From Thorsellia kenyensis (GTDB lineage Bacteria; Pseudomonadota; Gammaproteobacteria; Enterobacterales; Thorselliaceae), in assembly GCF_042432445.1 (NCBI RefSeq), contig NZ_JBHLXE010000046.1:1-64000 (forward strand): a stretch of DNA of 64,000 nucleotides, read 5' to 3'. A program made the translations under genes and the position numbers. This document shows, piece after piece, positions 46,388-55,930 of this stretch (the stretch's first letter is position 1; each line of letters opens with the position of its first letter). Below the pieces are notes generated by a model that did not search any database, was not told the origin of the DNA, and saw only the letters and a list, made by a program, of their open reading frames with translations.

Positions 46388-46976
46388 GCCAATATGCCTA
46401 AACGTAGGTACTTGAAACCAAAATAATCATATGAATGATAATAGCTTAAACAAATAAAAATTCAACTAGCCAAGAGTAAATAGTTTTGCATCCCCCTAAT
46501 AAGGCAATAGGATTTAAATTTCAACTCAACAATCCCAACAGTACTCTTTAAAATTTTGCTAGATTATTTGTATTTTTGTTAGGGAAAAAGCTAAAAAACC
46601 ATAGTCCAAATCAAGAGGAATACAGTATAAACTAGGGAAATGTCAGGGCCGCTATTTAAATTTAACTTTGTTACTTCTAAAAGACAAATTCTAGTAAAAC
46701 GGTTGAAGAATCTATATGCAACTACGGAGGTTAATTCGAATTAGTTTTATAGGCCTCTCATAATTCATGTCTACACTATATCATGAAAAGTACTTAATAT
46801 ATCAGTTATTGAAGAATTTGATAGGGTCTTACAATGTTGAACTAAATATCCAAATATCGGTTTATTCAAAAATTTTTTTTAATAAACAACTCTTGTCATC
46901 TTGATTTTTATAAAGATCTAATCAAGCAGACAACATAAAAAGCTATCAAAAATTTCATCAATTTCGCTTAGCAAAA
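46388..46976. other. Long intergenic region between crp and tuf terminator
   Basis: About 590 bp with no supported coding frame, tRNA or obvious structured RNA. A plus-strand GGAGG near 46725 has no convincing frame behind it. The region may hold upstream crp control sites or a small RNA, but I cannot support one. Confidence 0.4.
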
Positions 46977-46998
46977 AAAAGGGGCCTTAGGCCCCTTT
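46973..46998 (-). terminator. Rho-independent terminator of tuf
   Basis: Minus strand: AAAGGGGCC, 3-nt loop and GGCCCCTTT (46978-46998), then a run of T residues (46973-46980). This is a strong intrinsic terminator 16 bp past the tuf stop. It implies that secE-nusG are not cotranscribed with tuf here. Confidence 0.92.
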
Positions 46999-47014
46999 CG
47001 TATTTAATTATTAA

Positions 47015-48199
47015 TTAAGCAATAACTTTCGCTACAACACCCGCACCTACTGTACGGCCACCTTCACGGATAGCAAAACGTAAGCCGTCATCCATCGCAA
47101 TAGGAGCGATTAGAGTAACTACCATTTTGATGTTATCGCCAGGCATTACCATTTCAACACCTTCAGGTAATTCTACTGCACCTGTTACGTCTGTAGTACG
47201 GAAGTAGAATTGAGGACGGTAACCTTTGAAGAATGGCGTATGACGGCCACCTTCATCTTTACTTAACACGTAAACTTCTGATTCGAATTTAGTGTGAGGT
47301 AAGATTGAACCTGGTTTAGCAAGTACTTGACCACGTTGAACGTCATCACGTTTTGTACCACGTAATAAAACACCCACGTTTTCACCAGCACGACCTTCGT
47401 CTAGTAATTTACGGAACATTTCAACACCAGTACAAGTTGTTTTAACTGTGTCAATGATTCCGATGATTTCAACTTCTTCACCTACTTTAACAATTCCACG
47501 CTCTACACGGCCTGTTACTACTGTACCACGACCAGAGATTGAGAATACATCCTCAATTGGTAATAAGAATGGACGGTCAATAGCACGCTCAGGTTCTGGG
47601 ATGTATGAGTCTAACGCTTGTGCTAACTCAATGATTTTTTCTTCCCACTCAGGCACGCCTTCTAATGCTTTAAGTGCTGAACCACGAATAACTGGTGTAT
47701 CATCACCAGGGAATTCGTATTGTGAAAGTAATTCACGTACTTCCATTTCAACTAATTCTAATAATTCTTCATCATCAACCATATCACATTTGTTTAAGAA
47801 AACAAGAATGTAAGGTACACCTACTTGACGACCTAAAAGGATATGTTCACGAGTTTGTGGCATAGGACCATCTGTTGCAGCAACAACAAGGATAGCACCA
47901 TCCATTTGCGCAGCACCCGTGATCATGTTTTTAACATAGTCAGCATGTCCTGGGCAGTCAACGTGTGCATAGTGACGCGTTGGTGTGTCATATTCTACGT
48001 GAGAAGTATTAATAGTAATACCACGCGCTTTTTCTTCTGGTGCATTGTCAATCATGCTATAGTCACGTGCTTGACCACCATAAGTTTTAGCTAAAACTGT
48101 AGTGATTGCAGCAGTTAACGTTGTTTTACCATGGTCAACGTGACCGATAGTTCCTACGTTCAAATGCGGTTTTGTACGTTCAAATTTTTCTTTAGACAT
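47015..48199 (-). CDS. tuf: Elongation factor Tu
   Basis: Delivers aminoacyl-tRNA to the ribosome. At 394 residues it is as in E. coli, with G motifs GHVDHGKTT, RGITINTSHVEY, DCPGHADY and NKCDMVDD. It follows the four tRNA genes thrU-tyrU-glyT-thrT in the same direction, the tufB arrangement. Codon use is strongly biased, as expected for a highly expressed gene. Whether a second tuf copy exists elsewhere is not known. Confidence 0.98.
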   Translation of the reverse strand: MSKEKFERTKPHLNVGTIGHVDHGKTTLTAAITTVLAKTYGGQARDYSMIDNAPEEKARGITINTSHVEYDTPTRHYAHVDCPGHADYVKNMITGAAQMDGAILVVAATDGPMPQTREHILLGRQVGVPYILVFLNKCDMVDDEELLELVEMEVRELLSQYEFPGDDTPVIRGSALKALEGVPEWEEKIIELAQALDSYIPEPERAIDRPFLLPIEDVFSISGRGTVVTGRVERGIVKVGEEVEIIGIIDTVKTTCTGVEMFRKLLDEGRAGENVGVLLRGTKRDDVQRGQVLAKPGSILPHTKFESEVYVLSKDEGGRHTPFFKGYRPQFYFRTTDVTGAVELPEGVEMVMPGDNIKMVVTLIAPIAMDDGLRFAIREGGRTVGAGVVAKVIA

Positions 48200-48318
48200 G
48201 TTATGAGTCCCTCAAAAAAAAATCATTGATCAGTTGATGCCAAAGCAAAACAGATGTTTTACTGGCTACTTAGGTTAAAATAAAGGAATAGATAGATAAT
48301 TTCGCTGGGTTCAAGAAG

Positions 48319-48394
48319 TGGTGCTGATAGGCAGATTCGAACTGCCGACCTCACCCTTACCAAGGGTGTGCTCTACCAACTGAGCTATATCAGC
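48319..48394 (-). tRNA. thrT: tRNA-Thr (GGT anticodon)
   Basis: A 76-nt cloverleaf on the minus strand with encoded CCA. The acceptor begins GCTGATA. The anticodon loop TTGGTAA lies between CACCC and GGGTG, and the T-arm is GTTCGAATC. It is the last tRNA before tuf; the symbol is given by synteny. Confidence 0.97.
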
Positions 48395-48404
48395 ACATCA
48401 AAAC

Positions 48405-48479
<75 letters not shown>

Positions 48480-48621
48480 AATTTTGAACTCGGCTGCTTT
48501 TATCTCTCTAAACTTTAGAGGCCGAGCTATTATATCGAAAAAATACTCATTTAAACAGCTCAGTAAGGCAATTTTTTCTTTTTTCTCTACTACAATTAAT
48601 AAATTAATTGTACTTAAGCTA

Positions 48622-48706
48622 TGGTGGTGGGAGAAGGATTCGAACCTTCGAAGTCGATGACGGCAGATTTACAGTCTGCTCCCTTTGACCGCTCGGGAAC
48701 CCCACC
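48622..48706 (-). tRNA. tyrU: tRNA-Tyr (GTA anticodon)
   Basis: 85 nt with a long variable arm, as expected for bacterial tRNA-Tyr, and encoded CCA. The acceptor begins GGTGGGG. The anticodon loop CTGTAAA lies between GCAGA and TCTGC. A 142-bp spacer separates it from glyT; E. coli also has a spacer at this place. Confidence 0.97.
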
Positions 48707-48713
48707 AGCATTT

Positions 48714-48789
<76 letters not shown>

Positions 48790-48802
48790 TTAAGTGGCGT
48801 GC

Positions 48803-48831
48803 ATTTTAAGTATTCCTTCCACTTTGTGCAA
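48803..48831 (-). promoter_or_regulatory. Promoter of thrU-tyrU-glyT-thrT-tuf
   Basis: Minus strand: TTGCAC (48826-48831), 17-bp spacer, TAAAAT (48803-48808), then discriminator GCACGCC. The GC-rich discriminator is typical of stringently controlled stable-RNA promoters. Confidence 0.8.
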
Positions 48832-49154
48832 CTAAAAATTTAACTTTTCTGTTCTTTAGCTCTTTTTTTGAGCTTTTTTCGCTAAATTCACCCACTTTTG
48901 ATGTTTTTTCACTCAAAAAATAAACATTAAAATGAATTATACCTTCAATTTTAAAAAATATTTACTTATAAAAATGATTTTTCCTCGAAGTTTTCTTGCT
49001 TAAAAAATAAAATGTAAGCAAGAAAATATTTTTTTATTGATAAATCCTAACAAGATGACTTCACTAGGTAACCTAATTGTTATATTATCGCTTAATGTTT
49101 CTAAATAGATAGATAATTTTAAGCTATCTCCCCCCAATAAAATTAAGTAAAAAG
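48832..49154. other. Divergent region between thrU and coaA
   Basis: About 320 bp of AT-rich DNA with no supported gene. It has an AGCTC/GAGCT mini-hairpin around a T-tract near 48856-48875 with a further T-run behind it. No clear coaA promoter was found. Confidence 0.35.
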
Positions 49155-50129
49155 ATGGGCATAATGCAAATAAATACCTCAAGACAATTTTTTAATCACT
49201 CTCTTTCTCCTTACCTAAACTTTACAAGAAAAGAATGGGCAGAACTCAGAGCTAATGTGCCCATGACAGTAGATGAAACAGATCTTCATCAATTACAAGG
49301 AATTAATGATAAATTATCATTAGAAGAAGTCGCTGAAGTATACCTTCCCTTAGCCAGGCTTTTAAATTTATATATTAGCTCTAACATTCGCCGGCAGACT
49401 GTTATTAATGAATTTACCGGAAAAAAAACTGCTAAAATACCCTATATTATTGGTATAGCTGGTAGCGTTGCTGTGGGTAAAAGTACAACTGCACGATTAC
49501 TACAAACCTTATTACGAGCATGGCCAGAACATAGGCAAGTTGAATTACTCACTACAGACGGTTTTTTACACCCGAACGCCACCTTAAATTCAAAAAACAT
49601 AATGCATAAAAAAGGATTTCCCGAGTCTTATGATATGAAAAGCTTGGTTCAATTCGTTTCTGATATTAAATCAGGTAAAGAATTAGTTAAGGCGCCACTT
49701 TATTCGCATCTAATATACGATATTGTACCTAATCAATATAAAACAATTGAATCACCTGATATACTAATTATTGAGGGCTTAAATGTTCTACAAAGTGGTA
49801 TGGACTATCCCCATGAACTGCATAGGGTATTTGTTTCTGATTTTGTTGATTTTTCAATTTATGTCGACGCTGAGGCAAGTAATTTAAAAAATTGGTACAT
49901 AGATAGATTTTTGAAATTCAGAAAAGGCGCATTTTCAGATCCTAATTCTTATTTTCACAGTTATGCGAAATTACCAGAGGACGAAGCAATATCGATTGCC
50001 TCTGCTGTTTGGGACAGTGTCAACGCAATTAATTTAAATCAAAATATTTTACCCACAAGAGAAAGAGCGAGTCTTATTTTGAAAAAGGGAGCAAATCATT
50101 TAATTGAAGAAATTAAACTGAGAAAATAG
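49155..50129 (+). CDS. coaA: Pantothenate kinase, type I
   Basis: First step of coenzyme A synthesis, feedback-inhibited by CoA in this family. The 324 residues include the P-loop GSVAVGKST (about 103-111), LTTDGFLHPN, KKGFPESYDM, SHLIYDIVP, GLNVLQSGMDYPH and NILPTRERASLI. The start may be the first ATG (49155) or the fourth codon (49164); the ribosome site is poor for both. It is opposite in strand to birA and to the tRNA-tuf operon, exactly as in E. coli. Confidence 0.97.
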   Translation: MGIMQINTSRQFFNHSLSPYLNFTRKEWAELRANVPMTVDETDLHQLQGINDKLSLEEVAEVYLPLARLLNLYISSNIRRQTVINEFTGKKTAKIPYIIGIAGSVAVGKSTTARLLQTLLRAWPEHRQVELLTTDGFLHPNATLNSKNIMHKKGFPESYDMKSLVQFVSDIKSGKELVKAPLYSHLIYDIVPNQYKTIESPDILIIEGLNVLQSGMDYPHELHRVFVSDFVDFSIYVDAEASNLKNWYIDRFLKFRKGAFSDPNSYFHSYAKLPEDEAISIASAVWDSVNAINLNQNILPTRERASLILKKGANHLIEEIKLRK

Positions 50130-50188
50130 TTAGTAGCATAAATAGATTGCTATCAATAAAATATCTATTTTTTTTGCTCTATTTTGGT

Positions 50189-51331
50189 TTAAAAAGATTC
50201 CTTTTTTCTCAAAGAAATATCACCAGCAGATACGCAGATAAGATTATCCCCACTTTTTCTGCTGTTAGTAAATGATGGATGTAATAGTAAACGTCCTTCT
50301 TTATCAATTCCTTTATATAAACCAGAAACCAGCTTATCGTTAAGAGAAAGGTTGACCTCAGTATCGATGTCAAACAAATCATAATACATCCATTCATTGA
50401 GAAGTTTTTTAATCATTGAAGAGTCTATTTGTTTAAAAAAATCCCACAATTTTTGTTGCATCGCCATGACCAACTTATTTTTATCAATTTTATAACCTTC
50501 TTGAATTAAACTTATCCAGTCTTGTGTGACAATTTGTGGATCTGCCTCATTCATATCTAAATTAAGTCCTATTCCTATGATGACGCTCATCTCCTGCTTC
50601 AATATTTTAGTTTCAATCAGTATACCTCCCAATTTTTTTTGATTGAGGTATATATCATTAGGCCATTTAAGTTTCAAATTATTAACACCAAACTCTTGCA
50701 ATACTCTTACAGTCAGTATGCCAATAAGTAAACTCAGACTACTAAAAAATAAATCCACACGGGAAAATTTCCAATAAAAAGTAAAATATAAATTACTGCC
50801 AAAAGGTGCATAATACCTTCTACCTCTACGTCCTCTTGCAGCAAATTGATATTCAGCAATACACACATCTCCTGGGATTAATTTTGCGGCATGATTCAAA
50901 AAAAATTGATTAGTCGAATCCGTAATTGGCAATAAAAAAATGGCTCTATTGTGTTTAAAAAGGAATGATTTTTCATGGACGGTTATAGGCGTTCTAACAA
51001 GAGACGGAACACCATCCACTCGCGTATTTTTTTGAAGACGTTCTGATAGGAAATTAGAGATTACTTCTGATGAGTCATTACTGCCCATCAATAAGAATCC
51101 ATTTGTTTGAAATGTCTTTTGGCAATATAACTGTACAGGTTGAGATAAGCGATAACCTTTTCCTTTAACACTAAATAGCGTAAGCCCCCAAAGCTCAATT
51201 TTAGAGATTACTTGATTTACGGCCTGTCGACTAACACCAAGTTTCTTGGCAATTTCCTCACCTGAATGAAATAGCCCATCTGATAAAATGGTGACTATTT
51301 TTAGAAGGGTATTTTCTAAAGACATTCTCAT
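50189..51331 (-). CDS. birA: Biotin-protein ligase/biotin operon repressor with an insert
   Basis: Activates biotin to biotinyl-AMP, biotinylates AccB and probably represses bio genes. From ATG 51331 (GGGA about 8 nt upstream) it is 380 residues. The frame is open back to TTG 51448, but the extra 39 residues are not BirA-like. The winged helix (about 5-62, HSGEEIAKKLGVSRQAVNQVI) is followed by a segment about 48 residues longer than in E. coli (about 69-135). The ligase domain then has ITDSTN, ARGRRGRRYYAPFG, LKWPNDIYL and KLGGILIE. The C-terminal domain (about 325-380) is normal. It lies directly after murB. Confidence 0.93.
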   Translation of the reverse strand: MRMSLENTLLKIVTILSDGLFHSGEEIAKKLGVSRQAVNQVISKIELWGLTLFSVKGKGYRLSQPVQLYCQKTFQTNGFLLMGSNDSSEVISNFLSERLQKNTRVDGVPSLVRTPITVHEKSFLFKHNRAIFLLPITDSTNQFFLNHAAKLIPGDVCIAEYQFAARGRRGRRYYAPFGSNLYFTFYWKFSRVDLFFSSLSLLIGILTVRVLQEFGVNNLKLKWPNDIYLNQKKLGGILIETKILKQEMSVIIGIGLNLDMNEADPQIVTQDWISLIQEGYKIDKNKLVMAMQQKLWDFFKQIDSSMIKKLLNEWMYYDLFDIDTEVNLSLNDKLVSGLYKGIDKEGRLLLHPSFTNSRKSGDNLICVSAGDISLRKKESF

Positions 51332-51450
51332 TTCTGGATCCCACAATTTTCTAAAAAATATTACACCTAGAGTCGCTTGACATAGGGATATATTGCATCT
51401 ACTCATATTGATTATGTCAAATGAAATACAATTGTAATTAACTAGCAACT

Positions 51451-52506
51451 TTAAAATATTAACTTGCTTAAATACTCCAACGGATCAACTTCACCATTTT
51501 TACCAATAAAACGTACTTCTGGTTCAAGCATCACTTGAAATTTTTCATAAACTGCTTCTTGCACAAATTTTGCCAATAAAGCAATATCATTCCCTGTGGC
51601 ATTTCCTTGATTCGTTAAAACTAAAGCTTGATTTATATGTACTTTAGCATCATTGATTGCATGGCCTTTTAGTCCTGCTTTATCAATTAACCAACCTGCT
51701 GCAAGTTTGACCCGTTCCTTTGAATCTTCTAAAGGATAAAATGGTAACTCGGGATAGGAAAACAATAGTGAATCAAATAAAGATTTATCAACAATTGGGT
51801 TTTTAAAAAAACTGCCTGCATTACCAATAACATTAGGATCGGGTAACTTTGCCGCTCTAACCTCACAAATTTTATTAAAAATTATTTTTGCTGTGACTTC
51901 TTCAGAATTAAACGCTTTTAATTCTCCATAGGTCAAAATGGGTTGCCATTTTTTGGGAATAGCAAAACCCACTGCTAAAATAACTGCTTTATTTTTATAA
52001 CTTCTTTTGAATATACTGTCTCTATAACCAAATTGGCATGTTTCTGCAAAAAGCCTTTCAATAGAAAGTGTTTCTATGTCAAGAATATCAACATATTGAC
52101 AGAACATTTTAAATTCAGCGCCATAAGCACCTATATTCTGTATGGGAGCGGCTCCAACAGTACCTGGAATGAGAGCAAGATTTTCTAATCCATCAATATT
52201 TTCCTCTATGGTGTAAGCCACAAATTCATGCCAAGATTCTCCAGCCCCCACATGTAAAAAATACTCTTCTTCGGTTTCTTCTTTAATAATTCCTTTGATC
52301 TGATTCAATAGAATCACCCCATCAAAAGGCTCAACAAACAGTAGGTTACTCCCCCCTCCTAATATCAAAAGTGAACTCAAAGGTATCTTATTTGTCGCAA
52401 CTTCTTCATGGAAAAAAGCCACCATTTGTGAGACAGAATCAATAATAAAAACATTATCGTTAATTAGCTGAGTTCTAAATGTATCAATAAAATGTGAGTT
52501 TGGCAT
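51451..52506 (-). CDS. murB: UDP-N-acetylenolpyruvoylglucosamine reductase, type I
   Basis: FAD enzyme making UDP-MurNAc for peptidoglycan. The 351 residues include LLILGGGSNLLF, ALIPGTVGAAPIQNIGAYGAE, FGYRDSIFKRS (YRDSxFK), NAGSFFKNP with the catalytic serine, AAGWLIDKAGLKG, and the C-terminal EPEVRFIG with the catalytic Glu. murB-birA is the E. coli order; there the pair follows rrnB, while here tRNA genes lie upstream. Confidence 0.96.
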   Translation of the reverse strand: MPNSHFIDTFRTQLINDNVFIIDSVSQMVAFFHEEVATNKIPLSSLLILGGGSNLLFVEPFDGVILLNQIKGIIKEETEEEYFLHVGAGESWHEFVAYTIEENIDGLENLALIPGTVGAAPIQNIGAYGAEFKMFCQYVDILDIETLSIERLFAETCQFGYRDSIFKRSYKNKAVILAVGFAIPKKWQPILTYGELKAFNSEEVTAKIIFNKICEVRAAKLPDPNVIGNAGSFFKNPIVDKSLFDSLLFSYPELPFYPLEDSKERVKLAAGWLIDKAGLKGHAINDAKVHINQALVLTNQGNATGNDIALLAKFVQEAVYEKFQVMLEPEVRFIGKNGEVDPLEYLSKLIF

Positions 52507-52960
52507 TCTTTTAAAATTCCTTTGAGATAATCATTCGGACATGACTTATTGTTGAGTTATTCATTGGGATATGCTTTCTTTGCTAATAAATAAGACTATT
52601 ATTGATCAAAATACATATTACTGCTCGGAAAACTTTGGACTATTAATGAAATGGACCTATTTAATAAAAATAGGGTATTCGGTTTAATTTTTTAATGAGC
52701 TATTCGTATGGAAATAAAGAATAAGTAAATCATTTGTTAGTTTTTTTAAAAAAAGAATCAAAATTAAAACTAATAGCAAAGAATAAATTAAAGAGATAGC
52801 TTGCACGTGATCAACTTTTATGAAAATGACCTACACGCGCGTTTCATTTATTAGGATTCTATAATATTAAAAGAAAACCATAAACATTTAAAAGCCGCGA
52901 GAGTGATTTTAAAATCCGCACAACACAGGATTATTTTTTTAGCATAAATATTGATTTAAC
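52507..52960. other. Intergenic region upstream of murB
   Basis: No supported gene. AT-rich, with a small plus-strand AATCC/GGATT hairpin followed by a T-run (52912-52940). No rRNA sequence is visible, unlike the E. coli locus where the 5S gene precedes murB. Confidence 0.4.
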
Positions 52961-52986
52961 AAAAAGACTGCATCTGCGGTCTTTTT
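52961..52986 (-). terminator. Terminator downstream of tRNA-Phe/tRNA-Gly operon
   Basis: Hairpin with arms AAAAAGACTGC and GCGGTCTTTTT and one mismatched pair. A T-rich run is present on both strands. It lies 150 bp after tRNA-Gly. Confidence 0.7.
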
Positions 52987-53136
52987 GCTTTAAAGCAAAT
53001 CAAAATAAATTTTAGCTAGTGAAGTTTTAAACCGATTTTTTAAGTTTAGTCAATTCTTAGTCTACTCTAGTTTTGCAGACAAATATTAAGACTGAAAAGT
53101 TAATAGATTTTTGAATTAATTTTAGGAGTAAAAAAC

Positions 53137-53212
53137 TGGAGCGGGAAACGAGGCTCGAACTCGCGACCTCAACCTTGGCAAGGTTGCGCTCTACCAACTG
53201 AGCTATTCCCGC
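53137..53212 (-). tRNA. tRNA-Gly (GCC anticodon)
   Basis: 76 nt with encoded CCA; the acceptor begins GCGGGAA. The anticodon loop TTGCCAA lies between CAACC and GGTTG. It is second in a two-tRNA operon, 36 bp after tRNA-Phe. Confidence 0.97.
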
Positions 53213-53248
53213 AGGGGTTAGTGTTCGGTTAACACTAGAAGAAAAAGG

Positions 53249-53324
53249 TGGTGCCTCGAGGCGGAATCGAACCACCGACACGGGGATTTTCAATCCCCTG
53301 CTCTACCGACTGAGCTATCGAGGC
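53249..53324 (-). tRNA. tRNA-Phe (GAA anticodon)
   Basis: 76 nt with encoded CCA; the acceptor begins GCCTCGA. The anticodon loop TTGAAAA lies between GGGGA and TCCCC. It is first in the operon. Confidence 0.97.
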
Positions 53325-53334
53325 AACGGCGCAC

Positions 53335-53363
53335 ATTAAACCGCATTATCGAATTCTCGTCAA
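53335..53363 (-). promoter_or_regulatory. Promoter of tRNA-Phe/tRNA-Gly operon
   Basis: Minus strand: TTGACG (53358-53363), 17-bp spacer, TTTAAT (53335-53340), then the GC-rich discriminator GTGCGCCG. Same design as rrn P2 at 185-213. Confidence 0.82.
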
Positions 53364-53720
53364 CAATTATTTTGAAAAAACTAAAAAAAAACGCTTACTT
53401 GAATTAAAAATAATCAAATAGCACTTATATTAAGCGCTTTTGATTAATTTAATCCTATTTCAATTTATCTTTTGCCACATCTTTCAATTGGAAAATAGAT
53501 CTAATTAATAGTTATTGATGATAAGAAATTATTTGAATGCTTAAATTATAGTCTTTTTATTTTAATTTTAATTATTCACAAGTGAAATACTAAATTAATA
53601 AAACAGGAGTTATGCTAATCTTAAAAAAATCCGTTAATTATGAGTCGGTTTTTGCTAAAATGGGGGTCGAATAAAAAAACATACGTGTAGTTAAATTCAC
53701 TCATCGAACATATGACTTAA
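53364..53720. other. Intergenic region upstream of endA
   Basis: About 355 bp of AT-rich DNA between the tRNA promoter and endA. No hairpin, RNA gene or clear endA promoter is recognised. Confidence 0.35.
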
Positions 53721-54449
53721 ATGAAAAAATATCACAATTGGTTAATACTTTTAATCCTAATTTCAGTAAATCATACTGCGTTCTCGGCACAACCAAAGAA
53801 CTTTTCCCAAGCAAAAAAAATTGCTCCAAGTATTTATAAAGATCACCCCTACACTTTTTACTGCGACTGCCCCATTACATGGCAAAATAAGAAAGGTATT
53901 GTTGAAATTGATAAATGCGATTACAAAATAAGAAAAAACCAAACTCGTGCTGAACGAGTCGAATGGGAACATGTGGTTCCGGCCTCTAAATTCACTCTAT
54001 TAAGCGAAAATGCGGAACAAAGAGCCTGTTGGCAGGATGGTGGCAGAAAAAATTGTTCCCAAAAAGACCCTTTGTTTCAAAAAATGGAAGGAGATTTACA
54101 TAACCTCCAACCAGCAATAGGTGAAATTAATGGTGATCGCGGTAATTTATCTTTCTCTCATTGGGAAGGACATACGGGACATAGTTATGGCCGCTGCTCT
54201 ATTAAAATCGACTTTAAAAGAGATGAAGTCGATCCCCCTGATTCTGTTAAAGGACAAATCGCTCGAATATATTTATATATGTATGAAACTTACGGATTGA
54301 GTTATTCTCTTGCTGAATTGATTCAAATGGATTACTGGAACTCTTTTTATCCTGTGACTAAGTGGGAGTGTGAAAGAGACCGAAGAATTGCTAAAATACA
54401 AGGAAATCACAATAAATTTGTTAAAGAGAATTGTGACAGAATTGAGTAA
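53721..54449 (+). CDS. endA: Periplasmic endonuclease I
   Basis: Sequence-nonspecific DNase exported to the periplasm or outside. The 242 residues have a signal peptide (about 1-22, HTAFSA cleavage). The His-Me finger active site is RVEWEHVVPASKF (His near 85) with the metal-binding Asn in DLHNLQPAIGEINGDRGN. Eight cysteines in the mature part are expected to be in disulfides. Length and motifs match EndA/Vvn/Dns nucleases. glmU follows immediately. Confidence 0.94.
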   Translation: MKKYHNWLILLILISVNHTAFSAQPKNFSQAKKIAPSIYKDHPYTFYCDCPITWQNKKGIVEIDKCDYKIRKNQTRAERVEWEHVVPASKFTLLSENAEQRACWQDGGRKNCSQKDPLFQKMEGDLHNLQPAIGEINGDRGNLSFSHWEGHTGHSYGRCSIKIDFKRDEVDPPDSVKGQIARIYLYMYETYGLSYSLAELIQMDYWNSFYPVTKWECERDRRIAKIQGNHNKFVKENCDRIE

Positions 54450-54485
54450 ATGTACTTAAATTTTAAACAAAAACTAGGAAATCAA

Positions 54486-55868
54486 ATGAACTCACATAAA
54501 AATCAATTAAATGTTGTTATCTTAGCGGCAGGTAAAGGGACCAGGATGTATTCGGATTTACCCAAAGTAATGCATAAACTGGCTGGAAAATCGATGGTAC
54601 AGCACGTTATTGATGCAACAAAAAAGTTAGATGTAGATAAAATAAACTTAATCTATGGTCATGGTGCTGATGCCCTTAAACATCATCTTAGTCATGAATC
54701 TGTGAATTGGATTTTACAAGCTGAACAAAAAGGGACTGGACATGCTGTACTTCAAGCAAATCAAGACATAGAAGATAATGATATCGTTCTGATTTTATAT
54801 GCAGATGTCCCATTGATAGCCAAAAAAACATTAGAAAAACTTATCAATACAAAGCCTAATGAAGGGATAGCACTACTTACTGTTATTTTAGACAATCCTA
54901 CTGGTTATGGCAGAATAATGAGAGATAAAAACAACCAAATTATCGGTATAATTGAAGAAAAAGATGCTAATGATGAACAAAAGAAAATTACTGAGGTTAA
55001 CACGGGTATTTTAGCTATCAACGGTAGCGATCTTAAAAATTACTTATCGCAACTGACAAATAATAATGCACAAGGAGAATATTACCTTACTGATATTATT
55101 GGATTTGCTCATCAAGCCAATAAGGAAATTATTGCAATCCATCCACAAGATTTATTTGAAGTGGAAGGTGTGAACAATCGCCAACAATTAGCTACTTTAG
55201 AAAGAATATACCAAGAAAAAAAAGCTGAAGAATTCTTAAAAGCAGGGCTAATGATTATCGATCCTAAACGTTTTGATATCCGTGGTGAATTAACACATGG
55301 TAAAGATTGTGAAATTGACATCAATGTAATTATTGAGGGTAATGTAACTTTAGGTCACCGAGTTAAAATTGGTGCTGGTGTGATATTAAAAGATTGTGTG
55401 ATTGGGGATGAAGTACAAATCAGTCCATATAGCATTATTGAAAAATCTCTTTTAAAAAATGAGGTAACTGTTGGACCTTTTGCTAGACTTCGCCCTGACT
55501 CAGTTTTAGAAGAAAAAGCACATGTTGGTAATTTTGTTGAAATGAAAAAAGCAAGTCTTGGGATCAATTCCAAAGCAGGACACTTGAGCTATTTAGGAGA
55601 TGCTACAATAGGAAATGATGTCAATATTGGTGCGGGTACTATCACATGTAATTATGATGGGATCAATAAATTCCAAACTGTTATTGAAGATAATGTTTTT
55701 GTCGGTTCAGATACCCAGCTTATTGCTCCTGTGAGAGTAGCAAAGGGTTCGACTATTGCTGCGGGGACCACGGTAATGAAAGATGTTCAAAACGAGGGAT
55801 TAGTACTAAATAAAAAAGAGCAGACTCTGGTCACGTCATGGAAACGCCCAGAGAAAATCAAAAAATAA
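54486..55868 (+). CDS. glmU: Bifunctional GlmU: GlcN-1-P acetyltransferase and GlcNAc-1-P uridyltransferase
   Basis: Makes UDP-GlcNAc for peptidoglycan and LPS. The N-terminal pyrophosphorylase has VVILAAGKGTRMYSDLPKVMHKLAG. The C-terminal left-handed beta helix runs from about 250, with repeats such as GAGVILKDCVIGDEV and the acetyltransferase region GHLSYLGDATIGNDVNIGAG. I use ATG 54486, which has TAGGAAA upstream and matches the E. coli start, giving 460 residues. An in-frame ATG at 54450 directly after the endA stop would add 12 residues. Confidence 0.96.
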   Translation: MNSHKNQLNVVILAAGKGTRMYSDLPKVMHKLAGKSMVQHVIDATKKLDVDKINLIYGHGADALKHHLSHESVNWILQAEQKGTGHAVLQANQDIEDNDIVLILYADVPLIAKKTLEKLINTKPNEGIALLTVILDNPTGYGRIMRDKNNQIIGIIEEKDANDEQKKITEVNTGILAINGSDLKNYLSQLTNNNAQGEYYLTDIIGFAHQANKEIIAIHPQDLFEVEGVNNRQQLATLERIYQEKKAEEFLKAGLMIIDPKRFDIRGELTHGKDCEIDINVIIEGNVTLGHRVKIGAGVILKDCVIGDEVQISPYSIIEKSLLKNEVTVGPFARLRPDSVLEEKAHVGNFVEMKKASLGINSKAGHLSYLGDATIGNDVNIGAGTITCNYDGINKFQTVIEDNVFVGSDTQLIAPVRVAKGSTIAAGTTVMKDVQNEGLVLNKKEQTLVTSWKRPEKIKK

Positions 55869-55874
55869 CAAAAA

Positions 55875-55909
55875 AAGCTGTTGAGTTCAAAGAATATATT
55901 CAACAGCTT
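55875..55909. terminator. Terminator after glmU
   Basis: A 10-bp stem, AAGCTGTTGA (55875-55884) with TCAACAGCTT (55900-55909). An A-run lies upstream and an AT-rich stretch downstream, so it can serve the convergent gene at 55931 as well. Confidence 0.7.
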
Positions 55910-55930
55910 AATAATTTAGGCTAAGCTAAT

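Noticed and set aside
46690..46800. Possible small gene after GGAGG near 46725
   Set aside because: No start codon with an extended frame follows at suitable distance.
47448..48094. Plus-strand open frames opposite tuf
   Set aside because: Shadows of the highly biased tuf gene.
53057..53293. Minus-strand open frame of 78 codons
   Set aside because: It spans tRNA-Gly and part of tRNA-Phe. GIAQLVERNLAKVEVASSSL is the usual spurious translation of a tRNA gene.
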